The notes under the pieces: generated by a model
The model's database searches: none
What the model was told of the DNA's origin: nothing
Seen by the model: the letters and a program-made list of their open reading frames with translations, nothing else
Assembly: GCA_032718475.1 (NCBI GenBank)
Contig: JAUCBJ010007886.1
Location: 1 to 64,000 of the forward strand
Source: Nemertoderma westbladi
Lineage: Eukaryota > Xenacoelomorpha > Nemertodermatida > Nemertodermatidae
Direction of reading: 5' to 3'
DNA length: 64,000 nt
Made by a program: the position numbers and the translations under genes
Shown: in pieces, positions 10,519-20,672 of the stretch
Position numbering within the stretch: position 1 is the stretch's first letter
How the letters are laid out: each line of letters begins with the position of its first letter

Positions 10519-11500
10519 CAGGCCCTTGTTCTTGTTCATTATTGTTCATTATTGTGGTTGACTATGTTCTACGCATGTCCTTAGATCATCATAATGATGA
10601 TGGGGTGATGATAACTCCACCTACTGGCTCCAGAAGTCGAGGAAATCCTGCCAAGTACCTAACTGATCTAGACTTTGCTGATGACTTAGGAGTACTCTCA
10701 GAATCACTAGAGGGAGCCCAACGGCTCCTCAGCTCATTAGAACATGCTGCTTCTAGTGTTGGTCTTTTTATTAACTCCAGAAAGACCAAAATTTTGACAG
10801 TTAACTATGAAAGTCATCAGCAAGTCTCTGATCGGATGAGCATAATCTCAAAGGATGGTATGCTTGAGCATGTGGACGACTTCTGTTACCTGGGATCATG
10901 GATCCGGAAGTCAGGTGAGGACCTTCGAATACGTAAGGGAAAGGCATGGGCAGCCTTGAATAGGCTTTCTAGGATTTGGAAGTCACCGAGAATTAATCGG
11001 AAACTTAAGGTCCGATTATTTAGAGCAGCAGTAGTTCCAGTACTCCTCTACGGGAGTCCATGCTGGGCTCTAACTGCTGAGGACACCAAATCTCTGGATG
11101 GCACATTCACAAGAATGCTACGCCGGGTTCATTGTGTCAAGTACAATGCACACATCTCCAACCAGACACTATATAACATTGGAGGTGTCTCATTGGTTCC
11201 CCCAAGCTTGACACTAGAACAAAATCGCCTCCGCTTTGCAGGACATTGCTTTCGCAGTGAGGACCAGCCAGTGCATAATCTTGTACTTTGGCAGCCTCAT
11301 GGAGTGAATAAGCATGGTGGACAGCCCATGACTTTCTTGAGACGCATCTTAAAGGACACTGGCCTTGAAGATGCGGATGATCTAGCAAATGTCATGGGTG
11401 ATAGGGAGTTGTGGCGGTGTAATTTTGTTGACAAGCCGGCACAGCATTCTTAAAAATGCAGCTGCAATGCAGCATGCCGATCCTAGTAGTAGTAGTAGTC
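10519..11500 (+). pseudogene. LINE reverse transcriptase 3' half with tail
   Basis: An open frame of about 300 codons (10542-11453) encodes the second half of a non-LTR retrotransposon RT. The catalytic FADD block lies at residues 45-48. The thumb and C-terminal block follows: FCYLGSWI, KVRLFRAAVVPVLLYGS and LRRVHCVKY. It ends in the conserved C-terminal block that also occurs at 8.2 kb. The frame ends at 11453, followed by GCAGCTGCAATGCAGCATGC, then CGATCCTAG and a (TAG)n tail, a typical LINE 3' end. The endonuclease and the first RT blocks are missing on this strand; the first RT blocks lie inverted immediately upstream. The clade is not assigned. Confidence 0.85.
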
Positions 11501-12169
11501 GCAGGCCCTATAGCATTCTAAAAAGTAAAGTAACCCGTCATATAAAGTTATAGGTTACATGCATCCTGTTCTATGTACGGGGTTACATAGGCCCTAATAG
11601 TTCTAATAAAATGATAATAATTTATCATAGTATAGTGAAAAAAAACTAGGCCCCATTTATTTAAATGTAGGTGGGTACAACGTGTAATGTACAGTACGAA
11701 TCGTTAATGACTGGACTGGACACATTCAATGCTTCAAAGCTGACTGTAACTGTATTTTACTTTCGGCAGTGATTTTTTATGTCCTTTTATTTGACTTTTT
11801 CTGTCCTCCTTTTTTACGAATTGTGCATAATGACTTTTGTTGTCCTTTTAATGACTTTTGTTGTCCTTTTAATGACTTTTTATGTATGTATTTCTTCAAA
11901 CTGTCAGACTGCTGATTTCTGGACTGTCAGACAGTTGATTTCAACATGCCTATGCCAAAACATTCAAAATTTGTTTATTTCTGGTCTGTCGGACAGTTGG
12001 TTTCACTACTGTATGCCTGTGCCAAAACATTCCATGATTCCATGATTTATAGACTATGAGATAGAATTCCATATGCGCCTGTTGTAAAAGACTCTAAATT
12101 TAATAGTTTGTGGTTGTTGTCGATAATCGATTACCACATGACGTAGCAAAACACTCATTTTATAGCCAA
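11501..12169. other. non-coding stretch between LINE and satellite
   Basis: No gene is supported. 11800-11900 has short direct repeats (ATGACTTTTGTTGTCCTTTT twice), and 11900-12010 has a repeated CTGTC(A/G)GACAGTTG palindromic motif. Confidence 0.45.
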
Positions 12170-12868
12170 AAACAATTACCAATTGATGGAAAGGAGCAGG
12201 TTAAGGCCGGATTTTCTAACCAAAACAATAAACAGTCACTTTACCAAATCAGGGAAAGGAGCAGGTTACAGAGGCGGGATTTACTAACCAAAACAATAAA
12301 CGATCATTTAACTAATTGAGGGAAAGGAGCAGGTTACAGAGACGGGATTTTCTAACCAAAACAATAAACGATAACATTACCAATTGAGAGAAAGGAGCAG
12401 GTTACAGAGGCAGGATTTTCTAACCAAAACAATAAACAGTCACTTTACCAAATCAGGGAAAGGAGCAGCTTACAGAGACGGGATTTTCTAACCAAAACAA
12501 TACACGATAACATTACCAATTGAGAGAAAGGAGCAGGTTACAGAGGCGGGATTTCCTAACCAAAACAATAAACGATCACTTAACTAATTGAGGGAAAGGA
12601 GCAGGTTACAGAGGCGGGATTTTCTAACCAAAACAATAAACAGTCACTTTACCAAATCAGGGAAAGGAGCAGGTTACAGAGACGGGATTTTCAAACCAAA
12701 ACAATAAACGATAACATTACCAATTGAGATAAAGGAGCAGGTTACAGAGGCGTTGATTTCCTAACCAAAACAATAAACGATCACTTAACTAATTGAAGGA
12801 AAGGAGCAGGTTACAGAGGCGGGGGAAAGGAGCAGGTTACAGAGGCGGGATTTTCTAACCAAAACAAC
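12170..12868. repeat. 68-bp satellite with three alternating unit types
   Basis: GAAAGGAGCAGGTTACAGAG starts units at 12189, 12254, 12322, 12390, 12458, 12526 and 12594, then every 68 bp to about 12800. The final copy is truncated. The variable part has three forms. Type A is CAGTCACTTTACCAAATC, type B is CGATCACTTAACTAATTG and type C is CGATAACATTACCAATTG. Their order is A-B-C-A-C-B-A-C-B, so the last six form two A-C-B trimers of 204 bp. The same sequence appears once, inverted, in the mariner-type element near 28090-28150. Confidence 0.9.
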
Positions 12869-13726
12869 CGGTCGGCCGTTAGGCCTACCAGTACCGTATT
12901 TAAATGGTAGGCTACACAGTAGGCCTACAGCAGTACCGGTACTAAAATACAGAAATACCTGCTTTATACCTACATCTGTACATACAATACAGCAAAATAG
13001 TGCTATGTATACTAATACCGGTACTGATAGCCTGAGAGAACAGCAGTAGAGAAAACGGTAGCATGGAACCTAACATTAGATTTTTGGAGGACATAAAAAA
13101 TAAAAAAAGGACAAAAAAAGGATTTAAACGGATAATAAAAATTATTGCGTTTACTTTCTAACTATTTTTGTCATCCTACTGTATATTAGGCCATAACTGT
13201 ACATATGCATACGGAACTGTTTCTGCAAGGGACGCTTTAACTAACTTATTCATAAACGGGGGCCTCTTTAAACGGGATCATGGTTATACATATTAATGGA
13301 ACACGTACAGCACCGGTAAGAACGATTTCATTGTTAATTAAAGGTTAACTTTAGGCCAAACCGGTAGTTTGGTGAGAGACAAGCGGTGACGGATGAATGT
13401 CTTCCGCCTACCCTGTGTGTAATTATTGGAAATCAAAGAAATGCTTACATCATCTGCATCAAAGTTGTCAATTCGTTACGTGAAAGGGAAATAAACGTTC
13501 CTTAGAAAATAATGGATCATGATGAATGATGATCAATTTATGCAAACAGCAATCTGATAAAATGTTCAGTAAAACAGAATTGATAAAAGCAACAATAATG
13601 GTTAACAATTAGTCTCAACACACCACTTGCCAAAGCGTCAGACGTCAGAGTCTCTGTCTTAAAAGTACACTGAACAGTCCTAAAATGAAATACTAATTAT
13701 ATAATATATCATAATTATTTTATTTT
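12869..13726. other. non-coding stretch
   Basis: No supported gene. It contains TACCGGTAC-type palindromic motifs common in this genome and AT-rich sequence. Confidence 0.4.
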
Positions 13727-13815
13727 GTAACCAAAACAATAAACGATTTTGTTACAAATTGACGGGAAGAGATAATAATAAAATGATATACATTTGGGGG
13801 GGGGGGGGGGGGGTG
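13727..13815. repeat. isolated satellite-related unit ending in a G tract
   Basis: GTAACCAAAACAATAAACGA followed by TTTTGTTACAAATTGACGGGAA matches one unit of the 68-bp satellite. It is followed within about 50 bp by an 18-base G tract (13797-13814). The same combination of satellite-like unit and long G/C tract occurs in the nested part of the mariner-type element at 27.98-28.22 kb. This suggests a common transposon source. Confidence 0.6.
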
Positions 13816-13944
13816 GATCTATCTAAAGATGACCTTTCGGGTGGCCTCTGGCTTCGGACCAGCCGACTGTTTGTTTGCATGATATGCAACATCAAAAGGG
13901 CCCTGTATTCGCAAAATCTATATCTATCTATATCTAAAATCTCA

Positions 13945-14100
13945 AGAACCTGTGACCTAGTGGTTGTAGTCTCGGCTTCCACCTCGCCGTCCCAGGTTCG
14001 AATCCGACACCACGCTGATAAGACCCAGTAAGGTCGAAACGCGTACGTGGTTTGGAGAAAAATTAAGAAAAAAATTAAAAAATTAAATTAAATTAAAATT
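13945..14100 (+). mobile_element. tRNA-derived SINE
   Basis: The head has a pol III A-box-like TAGTGGTTGTAGTC (about 13959-13972) and a B box GGTTCGAATCC (about 13994-14004), with GTGACC at the 5' side, as in a tRNA. A body of about 40 bp with GACCCAGTAAGGTCGAAACG follows, then an A/T-rich tail of AAATTA repeats. This organisation is typical of a tRNA-head SINE. The head does not fold as an intact tRNA gene, so no functional tRNA is claimed. Confidence 0.65.
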
Positions 14101-15589
14101 ACGCGATTCCTAAATTTGTACACTACCCAAGTACGCATGTGATGGGATTAGTCCTACAATTGCGCCAATAAAATATAAGTTATTTTCGTTAAAATAAACT
14201 TATCATTCGAGGTTAAGACCCCTAGATCCCTTCCTATAATAAATGTATAATAACAAACACCTTGATAAATACAGCTTGCCAACACATTGTTACTATCAAT
14301 AACAAAATCTATAGGCCTATCGATGCGCATTCACATAGCTAAAAGCGATTCGATCAATACCGACATGTTGTCGTTAGAGTATTGTGTATATCTTGTTTAG
14401 ATCAATACCTTTGCTCATTAATAGTAACCAATCTACGAGTTTGTATTCACTACGGCTCACACACGCATCTTGTCCACTGAATCCCAATTGCGTCTGGGTT
14501 CAATACGTACATGAAGAGCAAGTGAAACAACGGGCGCATCATGTAATTAACAACATAGAATATTTACTTACACGCTGCTCTACTACGGTACAATTAGGAA
14601 TTTTTAAAGACAATTCACCAAAAAATATTAATAATATTATAAATAGCTGCTACCCGCAACCTCTGGGCTATTAAGGGATGAAGTTCAACCGCATTAATCT
14701 TAATTTGCACCGTAGGTAGAGAAGATGGAGAATCGCTACTACTACTGTAGTACTACTGTTTATATATTAGGCATATGATGTTTAAAATCGGAGAGCCCAC
14801 AACAACAACAAACGAAATGAGCTTTAGAAACTGCTTTCTGTTCTTTACAAAACGAATGGTTGGTAAGCATTTTCACATAATTACACTGTTTATCAAAGGG
14901 ATAAAAATTCATTGAGAATACGTTAGTATTTTTTAACATTTCCACATTAAATCTCTGACCAAAATACTTTATATAGGATTACAGTATATCCTAGAGAAAA
15001 TACAAATATTATAGAAATCAATAATTCTCATTATGATTAGTTTTGTTATTGTTGTTAGATAGAAATTCCCTACAAGCAAGTACCTGGTAATTATTATAGT
15101 GAATAATTTTCGTGATTTCAAACAATGCACGGCGGTGGGAGATATATCAGTTAGAGAAATAAATACTGCACCCTGAGGATAAAATAATCTCCTAAAGCTA
15201 TGGTAACTCTCCCTATTGGTAAACAACACGAAGTAATTTTTGTGCCTAATGATTAGTGATGGCATTTCCGTAAGGCTTTGACACTCACTAAGTGACTAGC
15301 GGAACACTTGCGGTTTCTTTAAAAGGCAATACTTATTAACATTGTTTCAATGGCCAGCGGCAAACAGTGCTGCTTGCGCTTGGGGTGTTCGCGGTTAAAC
15401 GAATTGACCACTGGACCTGGAGTTCCGGGAATTATATAGCTTACAGTCGTGGGTCGTTCACACTCAATAGTGCTCCCCTGCTGGCCGGGTGGTCTCACTA
15501 TGCCGAGGCTGTAGTTAAAACATACTTAATAGGGTTGGTGAAATATACATTGTGATGTGCTAGTGTTTAAACTAGCTAGAAACAATTGG
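14101..15589. other. AT-rich stretch without supported gene
   Basis: Short open frames occur on both strands but show no recognisable motifs, and none is flanked by convincing splice sites. Confidence 0.4.
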
Positions 15590-15910
15590 ACAAGGGGTAA
15601 CAAGGTGCCCTGAATCGAGTGGCGGGGTTTTCTTTTTGTAAAAACACGAGGAAACGGTCGAAATGGCGGGTTTGAGTAAGCACGGGAAGCCCATTTTGAA
15701 AATCGGCTGGATTGGCTGCTACATAGTTGACGTCACTACGCAGTGCTCAGATAATTTCTTATATTGGTTTCTAAGGAGGGTGATTTTAGATCCAATCAAA
15801 TACATATTTAATCTGAATCATTTCACACGTGGCTTATATCAATTGAAAGCGGAGAGTCTTGCGCGTCTTTTAACACTACAATTAATTAAATTCATGGTGA
15901 TAAACATACA
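15590..15910. mobile_element. dispersed repeat family, second copy
   Basis: About 320 bp matches both halves of the rearranged copy at 6470-7245, at roughly 85-90% by eye. A short frame (15663-15950) runs through it but contains no domain and is judged a chance frame. The superfamily is unknown. Confidence 0.6.
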
Positions 15911-16397
15911 ACAAAGCTACAACAAAGCAACTAACTTTCTGCTTGCATAACATATTAAACACACATTTATTCACGTGCTTCCCATAACAAACAAGATGTG
16001 ATTTAGAAACGCCTCCCCTTAGAACTGTTGTTTATGTAAGGCGCTATGCTGAGTTCATTCATGACCTACTGTAGATATCGTTCAAAAATAAATAAATAAT
16101 CTTAATAAAACTTTAAAAAGTTTGACTGCTAAATTTAGTGGGTAGTTATAGTGCATTTATTATTCTTATAGAAAATTGACCAAAAATGATGTTATAAATA
16201 TAAATAATTTATAATAAGTTATATTATTATAGTAAAATACAATTAATATCAGTAAATTATAATGTTACGTAATAAAATAGAGCAATTATTGTAATCTTTA
16301 ACGTTGTAACCAATAACGATTTTTAATACTGCCTTTCTTTATTAATTATAGGAGGTAGTGTACGTACATAGTTACTTAATTTCTACGATTTACATGT
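15911..16397. other. AT-rich 3' flank of the DHRS1-like gene
   Basis: Very AT-rich sequence lying downstream of the minus-strand gene. No gene is seen. Confidence 0.5.
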
Positions 16398-17471
16398 TTA
16401 TTGTTTGTGCGCTGTAAAAGGAGTCAAACCAAGTAGTGATATCGAAGGTACTATTACGCACAGGGGTAACCTCACCCATCTGGGCACCAACCACGCACCA
16501 GGCATACCCACCCTCTCTAACACCCCGCGGACACTCTGTATGTCCCATGGGACCCGGCCATTAACGTCAGTAAACCCATACTCCCTGGCCAACTCGCACG
16601 TCATATAATGGCGCCCCGTCTTACTCATGATACATGGATCGTCTGCCAAGTAAACCACGCATCTGCCAGCTAACTCGGGGGTTTCCATCATAAAATCAAA
16701 ATCAAAAGTCTCCATATTAATCACTTTATTTCGAGAATTTTTAGGCACATCTTTACCGATACCGCAAACTTTAGCTAAAATTTTGAAGAAATTTGGGTTA
16801 CTTTTACCTTCATTATCGCCTTTTACGTCTTTCAATGTATCATAAACTATTTCAGTTTCTACAGGGGAAGGCCATAGAGACACAACGGATACGCCTTTGG
16901 AACGCAATTCGAGAGCGGTGTCTACTGTGAGTCGTTCAACCCCGGCCTTACCAATACCGTAAGCAGGGGTAAAGAAATATGTATAGGACCCAATGGAGCA
17001 AACGTTGACAATGAGACCGTGGCCTTGGGCCACCATCAGACGGGATGCGTGGACGCTGGATACGTATTGGGCTGTTAATCCCACGTCGTTTATGTCGGCG
17101 AATAAGGAAGCGGGGAGTTCCCAAAACGGCGTTCCCGTATTCGCGAATACGTATCGAATCGCCGAGTAGCAGTTGTTAACAACTACGTCGAGTTTACCTC
17201 TGGATTCATCGCCGATTCTGCCGTATAAATCTTCTATCTGCGATGGGTCGCTGTGGTCGCATTGCACTGGTACCACCCGGCCCCCGCCCCCGCGTTGTCT
17301 CATCTCCATAGCAACCTCTTCCAGTGACTGACCCGGTTTATCCTCGCGAGGCGTCAAAGTCCTCGCCGTTATATAAACATCGGCGCCAGCTTCAGCTAAT
17401 TGCAAGGCGATTCCCCTACCAATACCACGGGATGCACCAGTTACTAAAGCAATCTCGCCTCGTAATGCCAT
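16398..17471 (-). CDS. DHRS1: DHRS1-like short-chain dehydrogenase/reductase
   Basis: An intact frame of 357 codons. The N-terminus has the Rossmann cofactor motif TGASRGIG (residues 11-18), then the NN motif at 99-100. The classical SDR catalytic set is N128, S159, Y171 and K175 (YGIGK). The segments FWELPASLF, DVGLTAQYVSSVHASRLM, SLWPSPVETE and the C-terminal LAREYGFTDVNGR block resemble DHRS1, an NAD(P)(H)-dependent reductase associated with the ER. The product is longer than human DHRS1 (about 313 aa), mainly through an insert around residues 225-260. The C-terminus is hydrophobic, which would suit membrane association. There are no introns, and a polyadenylation-like AATAAA (minus strand, 16401-16396) overlaps the stop codon. 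It may be a single-exon native gene or an old, still open retrocopy. Substrate unknown. Confidence 0.85.
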   Translation of the reverse strand: MALRGEIALVTGASRGIGRGIALQLAEAGADVYITARTLTPREDKPGQSLEEVAMEMRQRGGGGRVVPVQCDHSDPSQIEDLYGRIGDESRGKLDVVVNNCYSAIRYVFANTGTPFWELPASLFADINDVGLTAQYVSSVHASRLMVAQGHGLIVNVCSIGSYTYFFTPAYGIGKAGVERLTVDTALELRSKGVSVVSLWPSPVETEIVYDTLKDVKGDNEGKSNPNFFKILAKVCGIGKDVPKNSRNKVINMETFDFDFMMETPELAGRCVVYLADDPCIMSKTGRHYMTCELAREYGFTDVNGRVPWDIQSVRGVLERVGMPGAWLVPRWVRLPLCVIVPSISLLGLTPFTAHKQ

Positions 17472-17829
17472 TGACAGATTGATGCAGATATTTCAAGACT
17501 GTTACCAGTATGTATGTCTGTATGTCTATGTGCGTTACAGGCAGCTTACACAAACGATGCATGTACAGATGTACTGATGTACCTTACGGCTGTACGGCCT
17601 GTATGGAATCCATCCAAAAAGTGCGCCGGATGGCGCGCCGACCAATTTTATGCGCGCCGCGCGCCGATGCCATTTCGAAGAAAAACCCTGCGCCAACTAA
17701 ATTTTTAAGCGCGCCACACATTGAAACAATTTTGAAGAGCGCCATGCCAATGCAAATTCAATTTTGAGGGAGTGTAACCAATCTGTCAATGTCAGTCAGT
17801 CAGTACTGCTGTACCAGTCCCTGCTGCCC

Positions 17830-17872
17830 TATACAACAGTTGCCTAACCAGTGGTTAGGCAACTGTTGTATA
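17830..17872. repeat. perfect 20-bp-arm hairpin
   Basis: 17830-17849 (TATACAACAGTTGCCTAACC) is the exact reverse complement of 17853-17872, with a 3-base loop. It lies inside the GC-rich element. Confidence 0.95.
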
Positions 17873-17883
17873 CCGGTACTTTA

Positions 17884-17938
17884 TTTTTCTGTTGTATGGT
17901 TCAGTGGTTAGTAACCACTGAACCATACAACAGAAAAA
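17884..17938. repeat. perfect 27-bp-arm hairpin
   Basis: 17884-17910 is the exact reverse complement of 17912-17938, with a single-base spacer. It begins TTTTTCTGTTG and is separated from the preceding hairpin by 11 bp. The two share the TGTTGTAT and GTGGTTA words, so one may derive from the other. Confidence 0.95.
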
Positions 17939-18262
17939 GAAAGGCGAGCGAAGCGAGCCGAAATTTTTAAACAGCTAATGCAATTTTTAAGGCACTTCCA
18001 TATCCGAACTGCCTAATTGTTAAACCTGTACTGCTGTAAACTAACAAATCGGCGCCGGTTTTTATTTTTGGGAGCGCCACGGGCCAAAGCCGGTGCGCTT
18101 TACGATTTTCGAGCGCGCCACGCGCCAAAGTCGGCGCGCTTTACGATTTTCGAGCGCGCCACGCGCCACATTCTGACATTGGCGCGCTTTTATTGCAAAG
18201 TGCGCCGGATTAATCCGGCGCAAAGTGTATGGATTCCAGTCTGGCTGTACGGTATTTCCTGT

Positions 18263-19317
18263 AAAGAGTACAGTCAGACAGTAGGCCTACTGCTGTATTA
18301 GCTGACACGTCCATCGTGTTAGCAAACGCGGACACAGAGCCAGGAATAATCATATAGGTGGCAGACTGCTAGCAGGCTGGCAGGACTGGTTGGTGCTGGT
18401 GGTGGTGCAATCAGCAATACTAAACTGCAGAACTGTGTTTGTCTGTTTGTTGTTGTTCTACTTTTTAAAATTCCCGCGTTTCTTTAATTGTTTGTTCAAT
18501 GTCTGTAATGTACTGTTTGAATTTCTGAAAGTTTTTTTGCTTGTTAAAGTTAAAAAAAAAAGCTAGGAGAGTATTTTCTGTAAAGAGTACTGAGTAGGCC
18601 TATACCGGTACCAGTATACAGTAGGATAGTACCATGATAGTACTGTATTACAGTCTGACCTACCTGACCTTTCCTATCTAATCCATAATCATTCCCATCA
18701 AATCTGAGTTGTAGGTCTGCTACCAAACTACCGGTAGTATAAAATAGCCTACTCATTCATTAGCCCATTGGCAGATTAGGTTAATATAACTAAAAGGCTG
18801 AAAGTTAGTTTATAGTAGTATATAGTATATACTGTAGTATAGGTAGTGTATAGTTTATTTCATTTTGGGTAAGAAAAAATATTACATACCGGTAAATCAC
18901 AACAACCAGATCATGGACATGGCTGCGTATGGTAGCATATGATAACCATTTATATGAAACAGCTGGGTGACCATGACCATAAAAACAAGGCCATGCAACA
19001 AGACCATGAAATACGTCAAGAATTTCCATTTTCACGCATCGACTGTATAAACGGAAAGTATGGCCTTCGCGCAGCACGTGACATACACTTATTTTGAGTG
19101 TTAATTCGAAAGAATTCTAATAAAATTTAAGCAGATTTCACATAAACACTTTATAACCTAGAGGACGAATGGGTAACTGCAGACGATTTAAGACCTCACA
19201 AAATCTCAGTCTGATGTCTTGAAAATATATGCCAGTATCAATCAGGAAGAAAGGATTATAAACAATAATACGAAGTGGCTGAAGGTTTTTATTTCAGACA
19301 TTTCTAAAATGTTTTCA
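18263..19317. other. non-coding stretch
   Basis: No gene is supported. A minus-strand open frame of about 90 codons near 18805-19077 lacks recognisable features. Confidence 0.4.
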
Positions 19318-19587
19318 CTTCAGCCCAAGCGGTAGACTGCAGAACTGCCGAGGGATTACCACCCCAACAAAGACGAAGCCTATGCGTGGCTCTATAAGGT
19401 CTTGCATGTTTCATGTAGGGTATATCTGCCAAGTTTATGCTTGAACTAATCACATACAGCTTGAACAAATAAATCACATTCATGCATTTCGCCCTGTAGA
19501 GGCAGATTGGAGAACTGCAGATCGATTGCCAACCCCACCAAGGCAAATATGTGTTTTAGCACATAACTGACAAGTTTACGCTTGAAC
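19318..19587. repeat. imperfect direct repeat of about 180 bp
   Basis: The block at 19318-19450 (GCGGTAGACTGCAGAACTGC, then CACCCCAACAAAG and TTTATGCTTGAAC) recurs in changed form at 19494-19587 (GGAGAACTGCAGATCGATTG, then CCCCACCAAGG and TTTACGCTTGAAC). The second copy is interrupted by the hAT-type element and resumes after it at 20665. Confidence 0.5.
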
Positions 19588-20664
19588 CAATGTGTACTAA
19601 ATAAGCGGTCATGCAGTCATGCGGTCATAAGCGGTCATGCAGCGAGCGGACTGCCGATCTTTTCCATATTTATGGTACTATTTTCATAATATTTCCTTAG
19701 TAACTTCTTTTGTGCTACTTTGGTTAGGTGGATATGATGACTAGGGTTCATAGAAATGTAATAAAATGTCTTTCTGGAATTTTTATCTTGTAGTTGCCAA
19801 GGTCACCGGGTGCAAACTTCAAACTTTGCGCGGCTGTAATTATTCAAGACGACGAGGGATTCTGTTCTTGAGATTTGGTAGGTGATTAAAGGAAATAAAA
19901 GTCTATCAAAATATTTTACATTTGAATTTGTTTACATTCCCGTTGCTATGGAAATACGTATAATGAAAAATTTGAAAAATTGTCTACCAATTCTATAAAA
20001 CACCATTTTTATTCGGTTTGTCAGTCTAAATAATAAGTTAAAATTTCCAACATTTTATTTTATATTTCGTCAATTGTGAATCATATTTCTAAAAGTCAAT
20101 ATTTGCCAATAAACTAAACTGTCCAATCAGAGAGCAAGACCTGTTATAGCATGATTTTGACATTCCAGAATATTAAATTTCGGTTAGCAATTATTAGAAA
20201 TAAAGGACAGCAGCCACCAGGCATGTTTGTTGAAAATTATATAAGTAGTAAATAGTAGCCCAATTTCTATCTGGCGGTCAAAATGGGAAATTATCGTAAT
20301 TCCCGTCACCATGGAAACGTGATTGAAAAATAATTTTAATGTAAAATATTTTGATAGACTTTTATTCCCTTTACTCATATACCAAATCTCAAGTACAGAA
20401 TCCCTTGTCGTCTTGAATTACAGGTGCTCGAAATTTGAACTTTGCACCCGGTTACCTTGGCAACTACAAGATAAAAATTCCAGAAAGACATTTTATTACA
20501 TTCCTATGAACCCTACAGTAGTCATCTTATCCACCTAACCAAAGTTGCACAAGAGAGGTTTCTAACAAAATATTATGAAAATAGTGCCATAAATAGGAAA
20601 ACAATCGGCCCACGCTAATTTCAGGAATCCGCTCGCTGCAAGACCTGTTATTTAGTACACCTTG
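19588..20664. mobile_element. hAT-type non-autonomous element with long inverted repeats
   Basis: The element is flanked by an exact 8-bp target duplication, GCTTGAAC (19580-19587 and 20665-20672). The termini read CAATGTGTACTAAATAA on the left and, as complement, CAAGGTGTACTAAATAA on the right. An 8-bp duplication with CA-starting ends is the known hAT signature. The inverted repeats continue inward for about 350 bp on each side, with arms near 19600-19960 and 20290-20650. They share TTTTTATCTTGTAGTTGCCA and the complement of GACGAGGGATTCTG, with indels. No transposase frame is present. Confidence 0.8.
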
Positions 20665-20672
20665 GCTTGAAC

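Larger units (their letters stand above)
17590..18262. mobile_element. GC-rich inverted-repeat element rich in GCGCGCC
   Basis: The left end (about 17600-17640) has TGGAATCCATCCAAAAAGTG followed by CGCCGGAT. The right end (about 18195-18240) has the inverse, ATCCGGCGCAAAGTGTATGG followed by ATTCCA. Between them are repeats of a GAGCGCGCCACGCGCCA unit alternating with GCGCTTTACGATTTTC, and two long perfect hairpins (listed separately). There is no coding sequence. It is inferred to be a foldback or MITE-type element; its boundaries are approximate. Confidence 0.5.

Noticed and set aside
13945-14010. Functional tRNA gene
   Set aside because: A and B boxes are present, but the stems do not pair well and a SINE-like body and A-rich tail follow.
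15663-15950. 95-codon frame at 15.66 kb
   Set aside because: It runs through a dispersed repeat that is broken in the other copy, with no motif.
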